Assembly: GCA_016987375.1 (NCBI GenBank)
Contig: PJRA01000005.1
Location: 3,301,006 to 3,365,005, forward strand
Reading direction: 5' to 3'
Length of the DNA stretch: 64,000 bases
Origin: Brachionus koreanus
Lineage: Eukaryota; Rotifera; Eurotatoria; Ploima; Brachionidae
A program made the translations under genes and the position numbers. Shown here one piece after another: positions 34,255 to 45,966 of this stretch (positions within the stretch are counted from its first letter, which is position 1; every line of letters begins with the position of its first letter). Under the pieces are notes generated by a model. The model worked only from the letters and a program-made list of their open reading frames with translations, was not told where the DNA came from and did no database searches.

Positions 34255-36040
34255 TTTATTTTTTAATAAAATTGCGCAAATTTTCTTCCTAATTTAATAA
34301 ATTCTTTCTCTTATATTTAAATTTTTTGAACTTATTTTAAAATTTAATAAAAGCAATTTAAAATTTTTTTTCATTATTTTTTTAATTATTTCAAATTCAA
34401 AATTAAATCTTCTTTTGTATATTCATGATTTTTATTCATTGCTTAATTTTTTTCATAGTTTAAAATCACTCTATCTTTTTTGTCTTTAAATAAAGTAAAT
34501 CTCAATTATTTTTGCATGATACTCTTTGAATATTTTAAAAAAATGTTAGTGCCCAGGAATGCTTGTCTTTAACTTTACCGTAAGAGAAAATAAAAAAACC
34601 ATTTACATTTCGAAAAAAAGAAAAATTTTTATATTTTTTTTTTGCTTCAAATTTAAAATTATACAATTTAATTTTCAAAAGCTCTTAGCCTGATTTGTTG
34701 TCTCTTTTGAAAAATAACACAAAAGAGTCAAAATAGGGTAAAATGAAAGTTTTTAAAAGCCGCACCTTAAATTGACATATAGAAGAGTCTTTGATTAAGC
34801 AAAATAAATTATTTAGTCTAAATATTAAAAACAATACAATTTATTAAAAATCAAAATTTTCTTCCCAGTCAAAAAAGCTTTAGTGAATTTTTAAAGATTC
34901 TTAAAGGTTTCGGGACGCTTTTTCTTTATAACTTCTTTAAAGAAAAATCTCTAAAATTTCATTTTAAATTCGATGTTATTTAATAATAAACTAAAAAGTA
35001 GTGTCAAAATCATAATTTTTTTTTTTAAAAGATAAGAATCAAATTTTCACATTTTTTATAGAAAAAATAATAAATGTTATACAATTTTAAGAAATCAATT
35101 TTCATGAAAAGCATGCTTGGTTTTGAACTTTTACCTGTTGATTCTCTTGATACTCAAGTTTTTATAAACATTAGATGTCATCATTAGAGTGAAAATAAAA
35201 TCTCTTAGCTATAAGCAGGATAATATGGTCACTAAAAAATTAATAGTTAACATCAATAGCTTGACAACTCAAAAGTAATTTTATCTAATCGAAAAATATA
35301 AATATGAGAAATAAGTAATCATTTTTGAGAAGACAAAATTTATGAAAAATTTTAATGTGTAAATTAAAACTCTAAAATATTTAGATTTTTATCTTAAAAG
35401 ATAAAATTTTGTTGAATATAGAATGTTTTCAGTGTGAATGTAATAGCTAGCTATATTTTCTTAATTTTGAACTTTTAAAGCGAAGTCATGATTATTAAAT
35501 TATAGTCTTGTAAATGCAATAGCCAGTTAGTCAATAATTAAACTGCACTGTAAGCGAACATTTTAGACAAAAAATTAATACTGGTATACTGGTATTCGAT
35601 TTCATCAATGACAAAGCCTAGTCAAAACTTAAAGTATGTAATAGTTATTGTATATTGTATACCTTCTCAATTAAAGTATGCTCGAAAGAATCCAAATACA
35701 AATAGTAGCAAAAAATTAAGGTGCAGAAATTTAAAATGAAATCGACTATTAATATTTTTTCATTTCTTTTGATTTTAACTTTTCTTCAATAAAAAATTTA
35801 TATAATTTTTTTTCTTATTTTATTATATAATTATTTAGTTTGGATCAGAAAAATTATGCAAAAAAAAACATCCTTAAGATTGTACATTTCAGTGTTAAGT
35901 TCAATTATAGAACATAAATATCTAAGAAAAAAGTACTCATGATGAAAAAAGAGGAATATTAAGCACTTTTCAATAATAAAAGATAATGTTAACAATCCTA
36001 AGTAAGCAATGTAACATAAAAATTTCTTCAATCAAAGAAA
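34255..36040. other. Intergenic, no gene seen
   Basis: AT-rich spacer upstream of copy B. Nothing coding recognised; 35831-36031 has a hydrophobic open frame on the minus strand that looks random. Confidence 0.4.
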
Positions 36041-36178
36041 TTAATCAACATCATCCAATGTTTGGTCATCTGGGTTGAGTAGTACGCTCTCATTAGATTT
36101 TGTAGCTTCGCTTGGTTCCATTTTTAGTTTTTTTAAGTTGTAGTCAATTTTATTTTTTGGGTCTAGTCCATAGTGATA
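36041..36178 (-). other. Orphan C-terminal coding-like segment
   Basis: The minus strand reads a coherent 45-residue frame, beginning near 36178 with YHYGLDPKNKIDYNLKKL and ending DDQTLDDVD before a TAA at 36041-36043. It is bounded upstream by a stop. Composition is unlike random AT-rich DNA. It could be the end of a decayed transposase or of a lost gene; I do not recognise it. Confidence 0.35.
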
Positions 36179-36442
36179 TCAGGTGACAGAATATGTTATC
36201 AACGGGTACCATACCGTTAATGTGAACAGTCTGACAAAACAAATGTTATCAGATATTTTGTTATCAAAAAGAGTATTTTTAAACTATACCTTAATAAAAT
36301 GTTATCATCAACTAAATTTTGTTATTGTGCAAAATATAATATTATCACGAACATAAATAAAGACATTTTGAAAAAAGTTTATTTGAATCTCTTAAATAAT
36401 TTAATAAATTTTTATCACTAATTTAATAAATTTTCTGATTTC
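36179..36442. repeat. Short spacer with four TGTTATCA octamers
   Basis: TGTTATCA occurs at 36194, 36244, 36259 and 36300 in one orientation, with a related ATTATCA near 36352. No gene is present. It may be the end of another transposon with subterminal motif repeats. Confidence 0.5.
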
Positions 36443-36450
36443 AAAATAGC

Positions 36451-37158
36451 GGGAGTGTATCAATAAATAGTGAATAATTAAATTGAAATAATTTTATACT
36501 GAGTTATTCAATAATAAAATTAAACAGTGATGCTTTAAATAGTGCCTTTAAATAGTATTTTAGTGACTTTTAGTGGCATAAAATTTATGAGGTAAATTTA
36601 ATTATAAGTAAAAAATAAATTTTTAAAATAATAATTTTTTCTTAAATCAATAATTAATAGGCCGAATGTAAAAAGCATCTGACTTAAGCTAAATTAGTTG
36701 AACAATTCAAATTAGAGCAAAATGAAACGCAAAACCTTTGATCTCAATTAATGTCGTGAGATGTTATTTATGTAGCGCGATAAACGCCAAGTTTTGAAAG
36801 ACAATGCAATAAAAGCTGCTGTCCTTTCTTATGAAAATGAAAACGGTCTCGTATATTTAGAAAAAATAGCGAGTATTTTAGATAGTTTTTCATTAAACAA
36901 ATAATTTTTTTTAAGTCAAACATAAATATGATTCAGAGATTTTTTTAAATAAATAATAAATTTATCTGTGTATTCATAAAATGTCAATAAAAATCACATT
37001 TTTTTATTACATATTTTTTTTGTCAACTATTTAATTATCACTATTTAAAGGACCACTATTTATTTCTTACTATATAATTACTCACTATTGAAAAAGATTA
37101 TTTAATTCCACTATTTATTTTCAGTATTGAAAGCATCACTATTTAATTAACTGCTCCC
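36451..37158. mobile_element. DNA transposon with inverted termini and 8-bp target duplication
   Basis: The ends GGGAGTGTATCAATAAATAG (36451) and ...TTAATTAACTGCTCCC (37158) are imperfect inverted repeats. The element is flanked by identical 8-bp copies AAAATAGC at 36443-36450 and 37159-37166. The motif AATAGTG occurs twice near the left end, and its complement CACTATT five times near the right end (37039-37144). The interior (36720-36895) contains a degenerate frame starting MKRKTFDLN and later IKAAVLSYENENGLVYLEKI, perhaps the DNA-binding head of a transposase. Duplications of 8 bp occur in hAT, Merlin and P superfamilies; which one applies is undetermined. Confidence 0.85.
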
Positions 37159-37788
37159 AAAATAGCTCTGTTGGCAGATGACCTATGTATTTGGTAATCC
37201 AAAGCTAGTAAGAGAGAAATTGAAGTGATTCTTCAAAAGATAGTAAACAGAATCATTGAGTACTGTAAAAAATGGGGATTTAAAATCAACGAAAATAAAA
37301 CCTACTTTACAACATTTACCAGATCGGGGCTCTGGGAAAACTACGAGAAATTCCTTTTGAGCCAAATCCAGCATTCGTTGGTATAAAATAAGACCCGAAA
37401 AGAAGATATCGTCGTTCAAAATCAACAGAATTCTTTATATGTCACTCATAAGATCATTATTCGACTATTGTTTTGTAATTTTTCAGTCAAGTACTTAGAA
37501 AATAAAATTTGAATTTCAAAAATTGCAAAATCGGATCTTAAGAATATCATCAAATATTTCCCATTTAAAACAAGTATTAAAACAATTGACGAGAGCTGAG
37601 AATTGATATTATTGATGACAGGGCTGCTGCTCTTTTTTCAAAATTTATTACTTTCAAGAAAAACCATGAATTATTAGTCAAAGAGATCCAGAATTTTATG
37701 CTTCAAAGCTCCAACAGAAACAAACTAGAGTACAAAACTCTCTTGGAACAGGAATTATATTTTTTATCTTTACTTACGGGAAAAATCA
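37159..37788 (+). mobile_element. LINE RT relic, split by the DNA element at 36451-37158
   Basis: Translation gives LLADDLCIW near 37168 (catalytic ADD box), then EIEVILQKIVNRIIEYCKKW and GFKINENKTYFTTF. Further decayed RT connection sequence follows to about 37788. Just left of the DNA element, 36429-36450 reads FSDFKIA in the frame that would lead directly into ALLADDL if the insertion and one duplicate were absent. This supports insertion into the LINE. Confidence 0.8.
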
Positions 37789-38443
37789 TTTGACGTATAG
37801 ATAAATTACAAAACAGTATAGAAAATAATTCTACTTCAGTACAGTAGTAAAAAATATATTTTATTTAAGTATAAAGAATTAATTGAATCAGTATAAAAAT
37901 ATATGAAACAGTATAAAAAACAATTAATTAGTATAAAAAAAAGTATAAAAATATGTCCTATGGAGTATGAAGAATTAAATAAAACTTAAAGTGTTGTATT
38001 TTGAATTTGAAAGGACATAATTCACCTTCTATAGTGTGACATTTCACTGATGAACAATGACGGTAAGTAATTACCAAATTGTGTCGATCTGTGTTTTTGC
38101 ATTCATTGCAATACTGGTTTTGAGCCCCACTTTTTGAGACATTTCGGTGTTCGTCATTTCTTAAAAAGGTTTCCAAACTAACTTTGTTGAGAAAAACCCT
38201 TTTTTTACTCCACTCGTATTTAATTTTTCCTTTTGGTGGCATTTTAAAATTTATTTCAAAAATTTGCAACAAAATTTTTTTTATACTACTTCAAATTATT
38301 TTCATACTCCAAAAAATATTTTTTATGGTAATCTTATTTGTTTTATACTTAACAAGGAAAAAAATAGAAATATACTTAACTTTTCACTGTGTATACTGTT
38401 TTTGAAATGTTTATACTGTTTTATTATTAATCTATACGTCAAA
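37789..38443. mobile_element. DNA element with TTTGACGTATAGAT inverted ends and a short zinc-finger-like ORF
   Basis: The left terminus TTTGACGTATAGAT (37789) is mirrored by ATCTATACGTCAAA ending at 38443, followed inward on both sides by AAAACAGTATA. The motif AGTATAAA recurs many times inside both ends (about 37820-37950 and 38345-38425). No target duplication is clear. The interior holds a minus-strand open frame, listed separately. Confidence 0.8.
37958..38272 (-). CDS. Short Cys/His-containing ORF inside a DNA element (FLYWCH/MULE-like?)
   Basis: 104 residues; a likelier start is the inner Met giving MPPKGKIKYEW. Later residues contain CNEC, a HNLVITYRHC segment and VKC...LCPFKFKI. This spacing of Cys/His with an aromatic core recalls the zinc-binding FLYWCH-type domains at the N-terminus of many MULE transposases. 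No catalytic domain follows, so it is either a truncated transposase or a stand-alone DNA-binding protein of the element. Function not established. Confidence 0.45.
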   Translation of the reverse strand: MLQIFEINFKMPPKGKIKYEWSKKRVFLNKVSLETFLRNDEHRNVSKSGAQNQYCNECKNTDRHNLVITYRHCSSVKCHTIEGELCPFKFKIQHFKFYLILHTP

Positions 38444-39164
38444 CGATCTCCTCCTTTGCTTACAAATTTTATATTTGTATAATGTTCTAGTGCATAAAAA
38501 ATTCTCAATTTTCTATTTATTTTTCTTTAATTTAGATAAAAAATGATTCAAATAGAAATTAAAATTAATTTAAAAATAATTAATTTCTAAAATTCTTGCT
38601 AAAAAAATGAAACTTGGAAATTAAAATGGAAATTTAAAAAGTGAATATAGTTTTTTTAAAAAAAATGTTTGTAATATTTTCTAAAAAAAAAGCAATTATT
38701 CAAAAAAATAATTTTAACCACGAAAAGGTCAGAGACTGAAATCAATAAAGACTAGAGCCTTTGAGACTCTTTTTCTTTTTAAACTGGTAACGTTCGTTTA
38801 GTTGTATGGTGCCGGAGGGCAACCTAAAGTTATATCATTAATAAATTAAAAAAAAGCTTGAATTAATATAAGATAGCATTGTTTAAATATTTAAGCTTTT
38901 AATTCGAGGGAAAATAGATATATATTTTTACGTAAAAAATCTTTCAATAAATTAAACATAATTTTCTAATATATTAACTTATTTATAATAAAACACATAA
39001 AAAAAAAGATTAAAGATTAAAAAAAATTTATTTGTAATTAATTAATTACTATAAGACGAAAAAAATTAAAACAAATTAATTTTAAACAATAAAATTACAT
39101 TATTTATACGTATGAAGCTTTTTCAGTAAAGAAACATATTTTTTTTTAAACAAAATGTTTTATA
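38444..39164. other. Intergenic, no gene seen
   Basis: AT-rich; 38700-38840 is more complex and may be retroelement 3' debris. Copy C ends at 39165, and its downstream sequence is unrelated to that of copies A and B. Confidence 0.4.
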
Positions 39165-41684
39165 TTATTTTTTCTGCCTTTTTCCGTTTTTGTCTGGTGA
39201 TCTTGATCTAGAAGAGGACGAAGATCTGGATGATCTTGAAGATGAACTTGATCTAGATGAACTAGAACTAGAGCTTGATGATCGACTGGATGATCTGGAC
39301 GATTTGGATGATGATCTGGTTCTTGATCGAGCGTTTCTACGTCTTGATCTTGATCGTCTCTGAGCTCCACCACGTGGATAATCACGATATCGATCAGCAT
39401 AATAATCACGACCTCTGTATCTATCAGAGTCGTATCTAGGTGGTGTTCGTCGCCTGTACGGTTCATATCGATCATATCTATACCTTGCACCAACTTCAGT
39501 TCTTCTTTGATCTCTTTCTCTAATACGATCTCTATCTCTACTTTTCTCTCTACTCTTTTCTTTTCTATTCTCAATACTTTTCTCTCTAATTCTATCTCTA
39601 CTCTTTTCTCTGATTTTCTCGTTTACACTTTCTTTTCTCTCTGGATCTCTGTCTTTTTCATTCACACGTTCAAAAGTCTCTTTTTTATCTTCCACTTGAT
39701 CATTTTCTTTAGCAATTTTCTCATTTTCCTTGGCTCTTTCTTCTTCTTTGGCTTTTCGTTCTTCTTCCTCTCTTTCCAAACATTCTTGTCTTTCTTTTTC
39801 TCTTTGAATTTTTTCAGCCTCTTCTCTTTGTCTTCTTTCCTCGGCTCGTTTCTCTCGCTCAATTTGTCTTCTCTCATTTTCACGCTGTCTTTCAGCATAT
39901 TGTTCTTCTGTCAATGGCAACCAATAGAGATATGGTGTTGTAGTTGTTTTTCTAAATAGTTCATCAAATGTCTTGCTTGCTGGTTGTTCTTTTTTCTCTT
40001 TTTTAATCTCTTCAACTTTTTCTATTTGTCTTCTATCGCGTGATCTAGATCGTTGTCTCAATTTAGGCAAGTCCCATTCTCGTATTTTTTCACTTTTGTT
40101 CTTTGACTCTTTTTCTTTATTTTTCAACTCACTAGTTGAATTACTATTATCTTTATTTTCTTTGTCTTCCAATTCTTTGTGCTTTTGTGACACATTCACT
40201 GCACCATTCATGTTAAACACTAATTCATCCAATGTGGAATATTCACAGACAAGATTTTTTGGATTCGACGATGGCCATTTAATGTTGTGTAAATTTTTAC
40301 GAGCCATTTTGGCATCTTCTTTTGTCTCATATTCAACAAAACAGTGAGATTTCACAGAATTTATCCAAAAATGTTGCTCATTTATTTTGCCATATTTTCC
40401 CAACAATTCTTTTAGTTGATTCAAAGTGAATGGCCGTGTCAAATTGGATAAATGTAAAACATTTGTTGTTTTTTCATCATCACTTTTTTCATCATCACTT
40501 TTTTCAGCTTCATTTTTCATTTCTTCTTTTTTTGACTCGGTTGCTTTAGATGGTGACTCTTGTACGTTCTCTTCAAAATCAAGTTCATTTTCTGGTTCCT
40601 TTATTAGAAAATTAAATTTAGAAATTTTTCAAAATTTTAATATTTTATTATTTACCATTATTACAGTACGACATATGCTTTTTTTTAAGTCTTCAATTGG
40701 TGATTTTTCTAAAATTTCCATTGGATTTGTTTCTAAATAGTTTTTTAGTGTATCACTGGAAATAGTTAAAGGTTTTTTTGATGAAAGAAACGAGCTTGCT
40801 TCATTTGACAACCATTTTCGTTTACGATTAGAACCATTTTTTTCATTTTCTTTTTCTACTTCTTTTTTATCATCCTTTATCTCAATGCATTTGTTTTCGT
40901 CAATTGTTTTTTCTTTATCTTCTTCTTTGTTCTCTTTCAGATCATTCTTTCCCTCTATGATTTCTGTATTTTCCCCAGTTATTGAATCATTATTGTTTTC
41001 TTCTTCTTTTGCTTCACTTACCTCTTTTTTTTCAATATCATCTTCATTTTTTTCTTCTGTATTTGTTAGCTCATTATCAATGTTCATATTACTTTCATTT
41101 ATATCATTTTTATCATCGCTGGTATTTTCACTTGTATCATGTTTTACAATTTCAGCATCGTCTTTGTTATTTCCACTTATTTCCAGCGTATTTACTGTAT
41201 TCTGATCTTTTTTAGTTTCATCTTCAACTAATTGTTTTGCCGAATTATCTGATTTATTCGATTCTGTTTCATTTTTATTTTCGATTTGTAATTCGTTAGA
41301 TTCTTTTTTTGGATCATCACATACTGGTTCTTCTGATTTTAATTCAATTTCCTTTGTTTCATTATCAGAACCATTTTTCAAGCTTCTTGTCTTTCGGGGT
41401 GATTTTTGAGGTGATTTATAGCTTGAAATTTCCGGCTCTTCTTCAATTTCTTGCTCTGTTTGTAACTCTTCGGTTTGTTTAATTAAATGCTAGAAAAAAG
41501 AAATTATAATTTTTTTTATAACAATAAAATAGAATATTACATTTTTTAATTTTTCGAATAATTCTTGCTTGATACCTGCAGTTGAGAGCCCTCTCTTTTT
41601 AAGCTCTGATTTTAGTTCGGTTACCTTCAAGCTGGTTATGTCGACCATTTTCGAATTTATTTTCACTTTCAATGCATCTGACAT
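39165..41684 (-). CDS. ACIN1: Acinus (ACIN1) copy C, full length
   Basis: Exons 41684-41541, 41489-40656 and 40598-39165 give 803 residues with the same domain order as copy A: SAP, acidic region, RRM, RNPS1-SAP18-binding motif, coiled coil, RS tail. Exon 2 has four extra residues (repeat of KSPQ/KSPR near the start) and some substitutions. Intron 2 (57 bp) appears identical to that of copy A, whereas intron 1 and the sequence upstream of the ATG are unrelated. Exon 1 differs from copy A at several third-codon positions only, plus Val/Ile. In the last exon it agrees with copy B at the ECLERE and RRTEVG sites but with copy A in having the duplicated SDDEK unit. Probably functional. Confidence 0.92.
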
Positions 41685-43681
41685 TTTGTTTTTTTCAAGT
41701 GGCAAAATGGTACTCTCAATTGATTCTGCTAACTAAATTAGGAAAATTATTAATGCGATATCTTGGAATTTATTTTTTCCTTAATAAAATCAAAAAATTA
41801 ATATCTTATGTCCAGAGGTTGTTTGCACTTATATATTTATACTAGCTAATTATGAAAATATTTTAAATATTCAAAATTAACTTAACTTTTTAATCTAATT
41901 TTAAGAATTAACTTAACATATAGCTTTATAAGTGGAAAAAATAAATAAAAAATATTTCTTACTGCTTAATAATCAAATTATAAAATGAATTTTTTTTATT
42001 CAGCTTTAGGATTTATCATTTATTTTCTTGAAATTATTTTTAAGAACTTAAAATTTCAACATAGCCACCTTCTAAGATCTAAAATTGATTGGTTTTTGTA
42101 TAAAAATTCAATCCAATTTAACATGAAATTTATTTTATCTATTTATTTAATTGAAAAATAGTTGTGAAAAATATAAATGGCACAATTGATATCATGAATC
42201 GCTGTTTACAGTACTATGTCTGTGAATTACTTTAAATAAAAATATTTCGTTTAAATTAAACTAAATTATTGAATGAATAAGAAAAATAAAACGATAGGAA
42301 TGGTTTGCCTGGGTTGATAGTTTAGCTGCTTTTACTGACGCTTTGGTTCTAAGCAGACCCTTCTCAGAATGCTTTTTGTTTCTAGCTCTTCTTCTTTGTC
42401 TTCTCTCGTCAATTTTTCTTTCTCTAATGTCACTGTGGTTTGCATGGGACATTTACCCTAAACCACAGTTGTACTAAGCGTAACCAAATATGATCTTGTT
42501 GAAATAGCAGTTGAACAGGGATAATACCCTAAATTGAAAATAAACTTAACTCCAAAATTAATTTTTGTTTTTTGAATGATTTAGTTTTTGAAATCAAAAT
42601 ATTTTTATATTTTTTTGTAAAAACATAAATGATCCTCTAAGAATATTATCCCACTTACTTTATCTTGATCTTTAATCTTGTTTCCTGTTATGACGTAAAG
42701 GATTTGATATGGGAATCCTTAGAAGATCCTATTAAAGATCTTATTTAGAATTATTAAATAGATTTATTTAATATGTATTCAATTTTTCCAATTATTATTT
42801 TAAAATTGAACATTTTTTTTCGACTTTTAAGTTTTATGTTAAATTAACAAAAAATAAAAAAAATAGTATTATTTTATTTTTCTTTAATTTTTTTTTAGTT
42901 TAATTAACTTTTAAAATATTGGTGTCTTTAAAAGGTCAAATTAAAAATAAAAAAAATTTAGCATATAAAATAATAAAATAAAGATTTTTGGCTTTTAAAA
43001 AATTTAAAAAATTAATTTTATTTTAATGACCATATTAATTGATTAGTATAATAAATATTTTAATCAGTATTTTACTATTAAGATCAATATTTAATAAACA
43101 ATGAAAGTAAAAGATAAAATTGTGGGTATTAATTAATTTTCATTTCAATTTCTAATTTTTATCAAAATAAGATTCTAATCAATTAAATAATCATATTTAA
43201 ATTTTATACAAAATTTCATTGCTTTAAAAAAACCCTTTAAGTCAAAACAAAACATTAATAAAAAAAAATTTTCGAAATTATTTATTTAAAACTCTAAAAC
43301 AACTCAAATGTTAGATCAAAAGAGCAATTAACACTTTGATAACAAGAATGTCGGTAATTTTTTGGAAATATTGCTCTCAAGTAGACTGTTTCTTTATTGG
43401 ATTGTAAGAACATAATACTATTTATTAGGATTACCATTCAACTAAATCAAATGACTTTGATATTGTCAATCAACTTTGAAAGCATGGGGCAAAATGAAAT
43501 TTTTATGGATAAATAAACTTGCAAATCTAAAAAAAATTTAATTTTATACTTTGATTATTTAGCTTAATGATACTTAAACAATTAAATTTCTAACCTAAAT
43601 TAGAAACAAAAAATCTTCTTAAAAACTTAAAATGAATATTTATGTTTTAAAAAATAAAATTGCCTTTTTATTTATTTATAT
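41685..43681. other. Intergenic between copies C and D
   Basis: AT-rich with no clear gene apart from the small basic frame at 42261-42452. No repeat of the flanks of the other copies was noticed. Confidence 0.4.
42261..42452 (-). CDS. Small basic ORF, unidentified
   Basis: 63 residues, starting MSHANHSDIRERKIDERRQR and very rich in Arg and Lys up to residue 50, with a hydrophobic end. Base composition over 42300-42450 is less AT-rich than the surroundings, which argues weakly for past coding. It may be an isolated exon or a remnant; no family recognised. Confidence 0.3.
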   Translation of the reverse strand: MSHANHSDIRERKIDERRQRRRARNKKHSEKGLLRTKASVKAAKLSTQANHSYRFIFLIHSII

Positions 43682-45966
43682 TTAGCGCGAAGATCTACTC
43701 CTTGATCTGGATGAACTGGACGATCTTGAAGATGAACTTGATCTAGATGAACTAGAACTAGAGCTTGATGATCGACTGGATGATCTGGACGATTTGGATG
43801 ATGATCTGGTTCTTGATCGAGCGTTTCTACGTCTTGATCTTGATCGTCTCTGAGCTCCACCACGTGGATAATCACGATATCGATCAGCATAATAATCACG
43901 ACCTCTGTATCTATCAGAGTCGTATCTAGGTGGTGTTCGTCGCCTGTACGGTTCATATCGATCATATCTATACCTTGCACCAACATCAGTTCTTCTTTGA
44001 TCTCTTTCTCTAATACGATCTCTATCTCTACTTTTCTCTCTACTCTTTTCTTTTCTATTCTCAATACTTTTCTCTCTAATTCTATCTCTACTCTTTTCTC
44101 TGATTTTCTCGTTTACACTTTCTTTTCTCTCTGGATCTCTGTCTTTTTCATTCACACGTTCAAAAGTCTCTTTTTTATCTTCCACTTGATCATTTTCTTT
44201 AGCAATTTTCTCATTTTCCTTGGCTCTTTCTTCTTCTTTGGCTTTTCGTTCTTCTTCTTCTCTTTCCAAACGTTCTTGTCTTTCTTTTTCTCTTTGAATT
44301 TTTTCAGCCTCTTCTCTTTGTCTTCTTTCCTCGGCTCGTTTCTCTCGCTCAATTTGTCTTCTCTCATTTTCACGCTGTCTTTCAGCATATTGTTCTTCTG
44401 TCAATGGCAACCAATAGAGATATGGTGTTGTAGTTGTTTTTCTAAATAGTTCATCAAATGTCTTGCTTGCTGGTTGTTCTTTTTTCTCTTTTTTAATCTC
44501 TTCAACTTTTTCTATTTGTCTTCTATCGCGTGATCTAGATCGTTGTCTCAATTTAGGCAAGTCCCATTCTCGTATTTTTTCACTTTTGTTCTTTGACTCT
44601 TTTTCTTTATTTTTCAACTCACTAGTTGAATTACTATTATCTTTATTTTCTTTGTCTTCCAATTCTTTGTGCTTTTGTGACACATTCACTGCACCATTCA
44701 TGTTAAACACTAATTCATCCAATGTGGAATATTCACAGACAAGATTTTTTGGATTCGACGATGGCCATTTAATGTTGTGTAAATTTTTACGAGCCATTTT
44801 GGCATCTTCTTTTGTCTCATATTCAACAAAACAGTGAGATTTCACAGAATTTATCCAAAAATGTTGCTCATTTATTTTGCCATATTTTCCCAACAATTCT
44901 TTTAGTTGATTCAAAGTGAATGGCCGTGTCAAATTGGATAAATGTAAAACATTTGTTGTTTTTTCATCATCACTTTTTTCAGCTTCATTTTTCATTTCTT
45001 CTTTTTTTGACTCGGTTGCTTTAGATGGTGACTCTTGTACGTTCTCTTCAAAATCAAGTTCATTTTCCCAATCCTAAATTTATAATTATTAATTTACATT
45101 AAATTACTTAAGAAAGTTTACAAATAATTACTTTTGTTTTTAAATCATTTTCACTATTTACAGTTTTTTCCTCATTTATCTTTGTTTTCGACTCGCCCAG
45201 TTCACCGCTTTCCTGAAAAATTGGGTTATCTAAATTATGTAACGGGTTTTTAGGTAAATAACTCTTTAAAGTTTCACTTGAAATAGTTAGAGTTGTTTTT
45301 TTATTGACTAGAAAGTCTTCACCTAACCATTTTCGTTTTCTCACAGCTTTAGCCGCATTCGCTTCACTTGATTCAGATTTCTCTTTATCTTCATGTATTT
45401 CTTCATCCTTTGAATTTGTGTGCCAGCGTGGTTTGGGTGATTTTGATCTGCTAAAACGATTTCTTTCTCCTGAGAGAGGAACTTCTTTAATTAATGACTC
45501 TGACCTTTCGCTACTTGTTTCAGGATCATTTGCAATTTCTTTATTCTCTTCATTTAGATTATTAAGATCTTTTGTGTCATCTAACTGAATTACATTATTT
45601 TTCTCATCTTCTAATTCTCTTGGTATTTCAAAAAGCTTTGTATCTCCATTTACACTGGATTCATTCAATTCAACTGAGTTTTCCTTTCCAGAACAGCTTA
45701 CTTCAGATGTTGAATTATCATCAATTATTTTTGATGTTTTTTCATCTTGCTGACTCAAAAACTTAAAAAAAGATTTTTAAAATTCATTTTTAATTTTAAA
45801 GATATTTAAGAAAAATATTTACAGTTCTGAGTTTTTGTTGAAGTTCTTGCTTATTTCCAGATGTTGAAAGTCCTCTTTTTCTTAATTCATTTCTTAATTG
45901 GACAACTTTTAATTCATTAATGTCAACATCTTTCGAATTTATGTTTATCGAAATCAGATCTGACAT
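43682..45966 (-). CDS. ACIN1: Acinus (ACIN1) copy D, divergent 5' half and altered C-terminus
   Basis: Exons 45966-45823, 45761-45132 and 45073-43682 encode 721 residues. The SAP exon (residues 1-48, with RNELRKRGLST) is clearly homologous to that of A and C but differs at many residues. Exon 2 is shorter and mostly different, keeping a KRKWLGEDF patch and LTISSETLKSYL near its end. In contrast, the last exon from the VQESPSK region is almost identical in nucleotides to those of A, B and C. The tail stops earlier, SSSSRSRSRSSR, lacking SPDKNGKRQKK. Exon 1 has the same length (144 nt) and phase as in A and C. A plausible reading is an old paralogue whose last exon was overwritten by gene conversion. 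Confidence 0.9.

Noticed and set aside
35831..36031. Hydrophobic 66-residue minus-strand frame
   Set aside because: AT-rich random-looking composition and no splice or family support.
36194..36307. Repeated TGTTATCA as a CRISPR-like array
   Set aside because: Octamers with irregular spacing in a eukaryotic genome; no long conserved repeat or spacers.
45304..45588. 94-residue plus-strand frame opposite copy D exon 2
   Set aside because: Antisense shadow of the acidic Acinus exon.
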